Positions 63,032 through 64,000 of a stretch of DNA of 64,000 nucleotides are shown here, piece after piece. The DNA comes from Peteryoungia ipomoeae (GTDB taxonomy: Bacteria > Pseudomonadota > Alphaproteobacteria > Rhizobiales > Rhizobiaceae). Position 1 is the first letter of the stretch; each line of letters starts with the position of its first letter. Where the stretch lies: assembly GCF_004912165.1 (NCBI RefSeq), contig NZ_STGV01000005.1, forward strand, positions 341,280 through 405,279, given 5' to 3'. A program made the translations under genes and the position numbers. The notes under the pieces were generated by a model. It was not told where the DNA came from, did no database searches, and was given only the letters and a program-made list of their open reading frames with translations.

Positions 63032-64000
63032 AAACCCAGGCGACGCTGACGCTGCGGCCTTCCCACCCCAACTCCCCGGCGGGGAGATGATCAGGACGTC
63101 ACCTCCGGGCACGCCGCTCCATCGACACGGCGCCCCATTCTGCACGGCGCATCCCACGGCACGGCGCATCCCCAAGCACAACGCCCCCTCTCCCCGCCTG
63201 CGGGGAGAGGGCAGGGTGAGGGGCAAGGGCCACCAGATGCAAGGCAAGCGGCGCGTTCCCGCTTCTCCCCAGCGGAGAGAAGATGGTCCGAAGGACCAGA
63301 TGAGGGGGCGCGAAGCGCAAGGCGTCATGGTAAAGCCTTGGCAGGGGCACCGGAACCTGCGCTCGGTGAAGTTCGGCTGCGCCCCCCCTCATCCGGCGCA
63401 TACGCGCCACCGTCTTTGCCGATGGGGAAACGAAGGGGTCGGCTGTGTCTCCTTGTGCGTCCCTTCAGCCCCTCATCCGCCCTTCGGGCACCTTCTCCCC
63501 GCAAGCAGGGAGAAGGCCACGACGGCCAGCCCGACCACAACGCTCCGACGGCACGACGGCAACCCCAACACAAGGCTTGGTCGGCTGGGCTCCATCTGCA
63601 CGGCGCATCCCACGGCACGACGCCCCCTCTCCCCGCCTGCGGGGAGAGGGCAGGGTGAGGGGCAAGGCCATCAGATGCAAGGCAAGCGGCGCATTCCCGC
63701 TTCTCCCCGGCGGGGAGAAGATGGTCCGAAGGACCAGATGAGGGGGGCGCGAAGCGCAAGGCGGTATGGCAGGACCTTGGCAGGGTCACCGGAACCTGCG
63801 CTCGGTGGTACTCGGCTGCGCCGCCCCCTCATCCGGCGCTTGCGCGCCACCTTCTCCCCGTTGGGGAGAAGAGGGAAACCGCCCTCGGCAGCATCGCAAA
63901 CATCAAAACCCGGGGATGCCGCACCCAAATTCTCGAGCCAAATCAACACCCCGCGCCTTCAATCATCCCCGTATTCCGCACATGCCCCATACTCGGTGCT
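63032..64000. repeat. Repeat-rich region without genes
   Basis: Two imperfect direct copies about 439 bp apart (from about 63182 and 63621) share CTCTCCCCGCCTGCGGGGAGAGGG hairpins, GAAGATGGTCCGAAGGACCAGATGAGG and GAGGGG ends. Open frames here have no family features and are shadows. The window ends before a gene can be seen. Confidence 0.75.

Overview
The window reads as chromosomal DNA of a Rhizobiaceae alphaproteobacterium (Rhizobium/Agrobacterium/Neorhizobium-like; genus is an inference). Support: high GC with strong third-position bias, Omp25/RopB-type porin-like proteins, a type III ornithine decarboxylase behind a long structured leader, a Mur-type manganese box before sitABCD, and dispersed rhizobial palindromic intergenic elements. 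No phage integrase, transposase, CRISPR array, rRNA or convincing tRNA was seen.

Layout. 1-1.6 kb: end of a histidine-rich CobW-family metallochaperone and a WD40 protein. 1.9-7.2 kb: chemoreceptor, three tandem Omp25-like proteins and an OmpW protein with an FNR/FixK-like box. 7.5-9.9 kb: acetyltransferase, ornithine decarboxylase with a probable speF leader RNA, LysR regulator. 10.8-16.7 kb: DUF1007/NicO metal transport pair, acetyltransferase, DUF533 protein, KDPG aldolase and a CYTH/CHAD pair. 16.9-23.3 kb: binding protein plus chemoreceptor, tRNA hydroxylase TrhO, and a GGDEF-EAL protein.

23.4-27.1 kb is the most notable part: a compact minus-strand locus of three RebB-like (R-body) small proteins, two proteins of unknown function and a Crp/Fnr regulator. 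R-bodies are coiled protein ribbons known from Caedibacter and Azorhizobium. The order 5' to 3' is rebB-like, 338-aa protein, 230-aa protein, divergent rebB-like, rebB, regulator.

27.5-44 kb is mostly sugar metabolism: nitroreductase with a divergent HxlR regulator; a CUT2-type sugar ABC operon with isomerase, dehydrogenase and a GH1 glycosidase, under a divergent LacI regulator with a twin operator; a secreted hypothetical, a GreA/GreB-type factor, and a xylose operon (regulator-xylB-xylA). 44.1-49.5 kb: an unknown protein, an EmrAB-type efflux pair with divergent TetR regulator, and a TerC protein. 49.6-55 kb: SLC13 permease, a candidate minus-strand small RNA, gltX and lysS.

55.1-60.6 kb pairs a large histidine-rich membrane-anchored protein with the divergent sitABCD manganese transporter around one palindromic Mur-like box. 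The last 3.4 kb holds an EamA transporter, a C-rich degenerate repeat tract, a small SH3-like secreted protein and palindromic repeats.

Many start codons were moved downstream of the longest open frame to an ATG or GTG with a good ribosome site; these choices are stated per gene.
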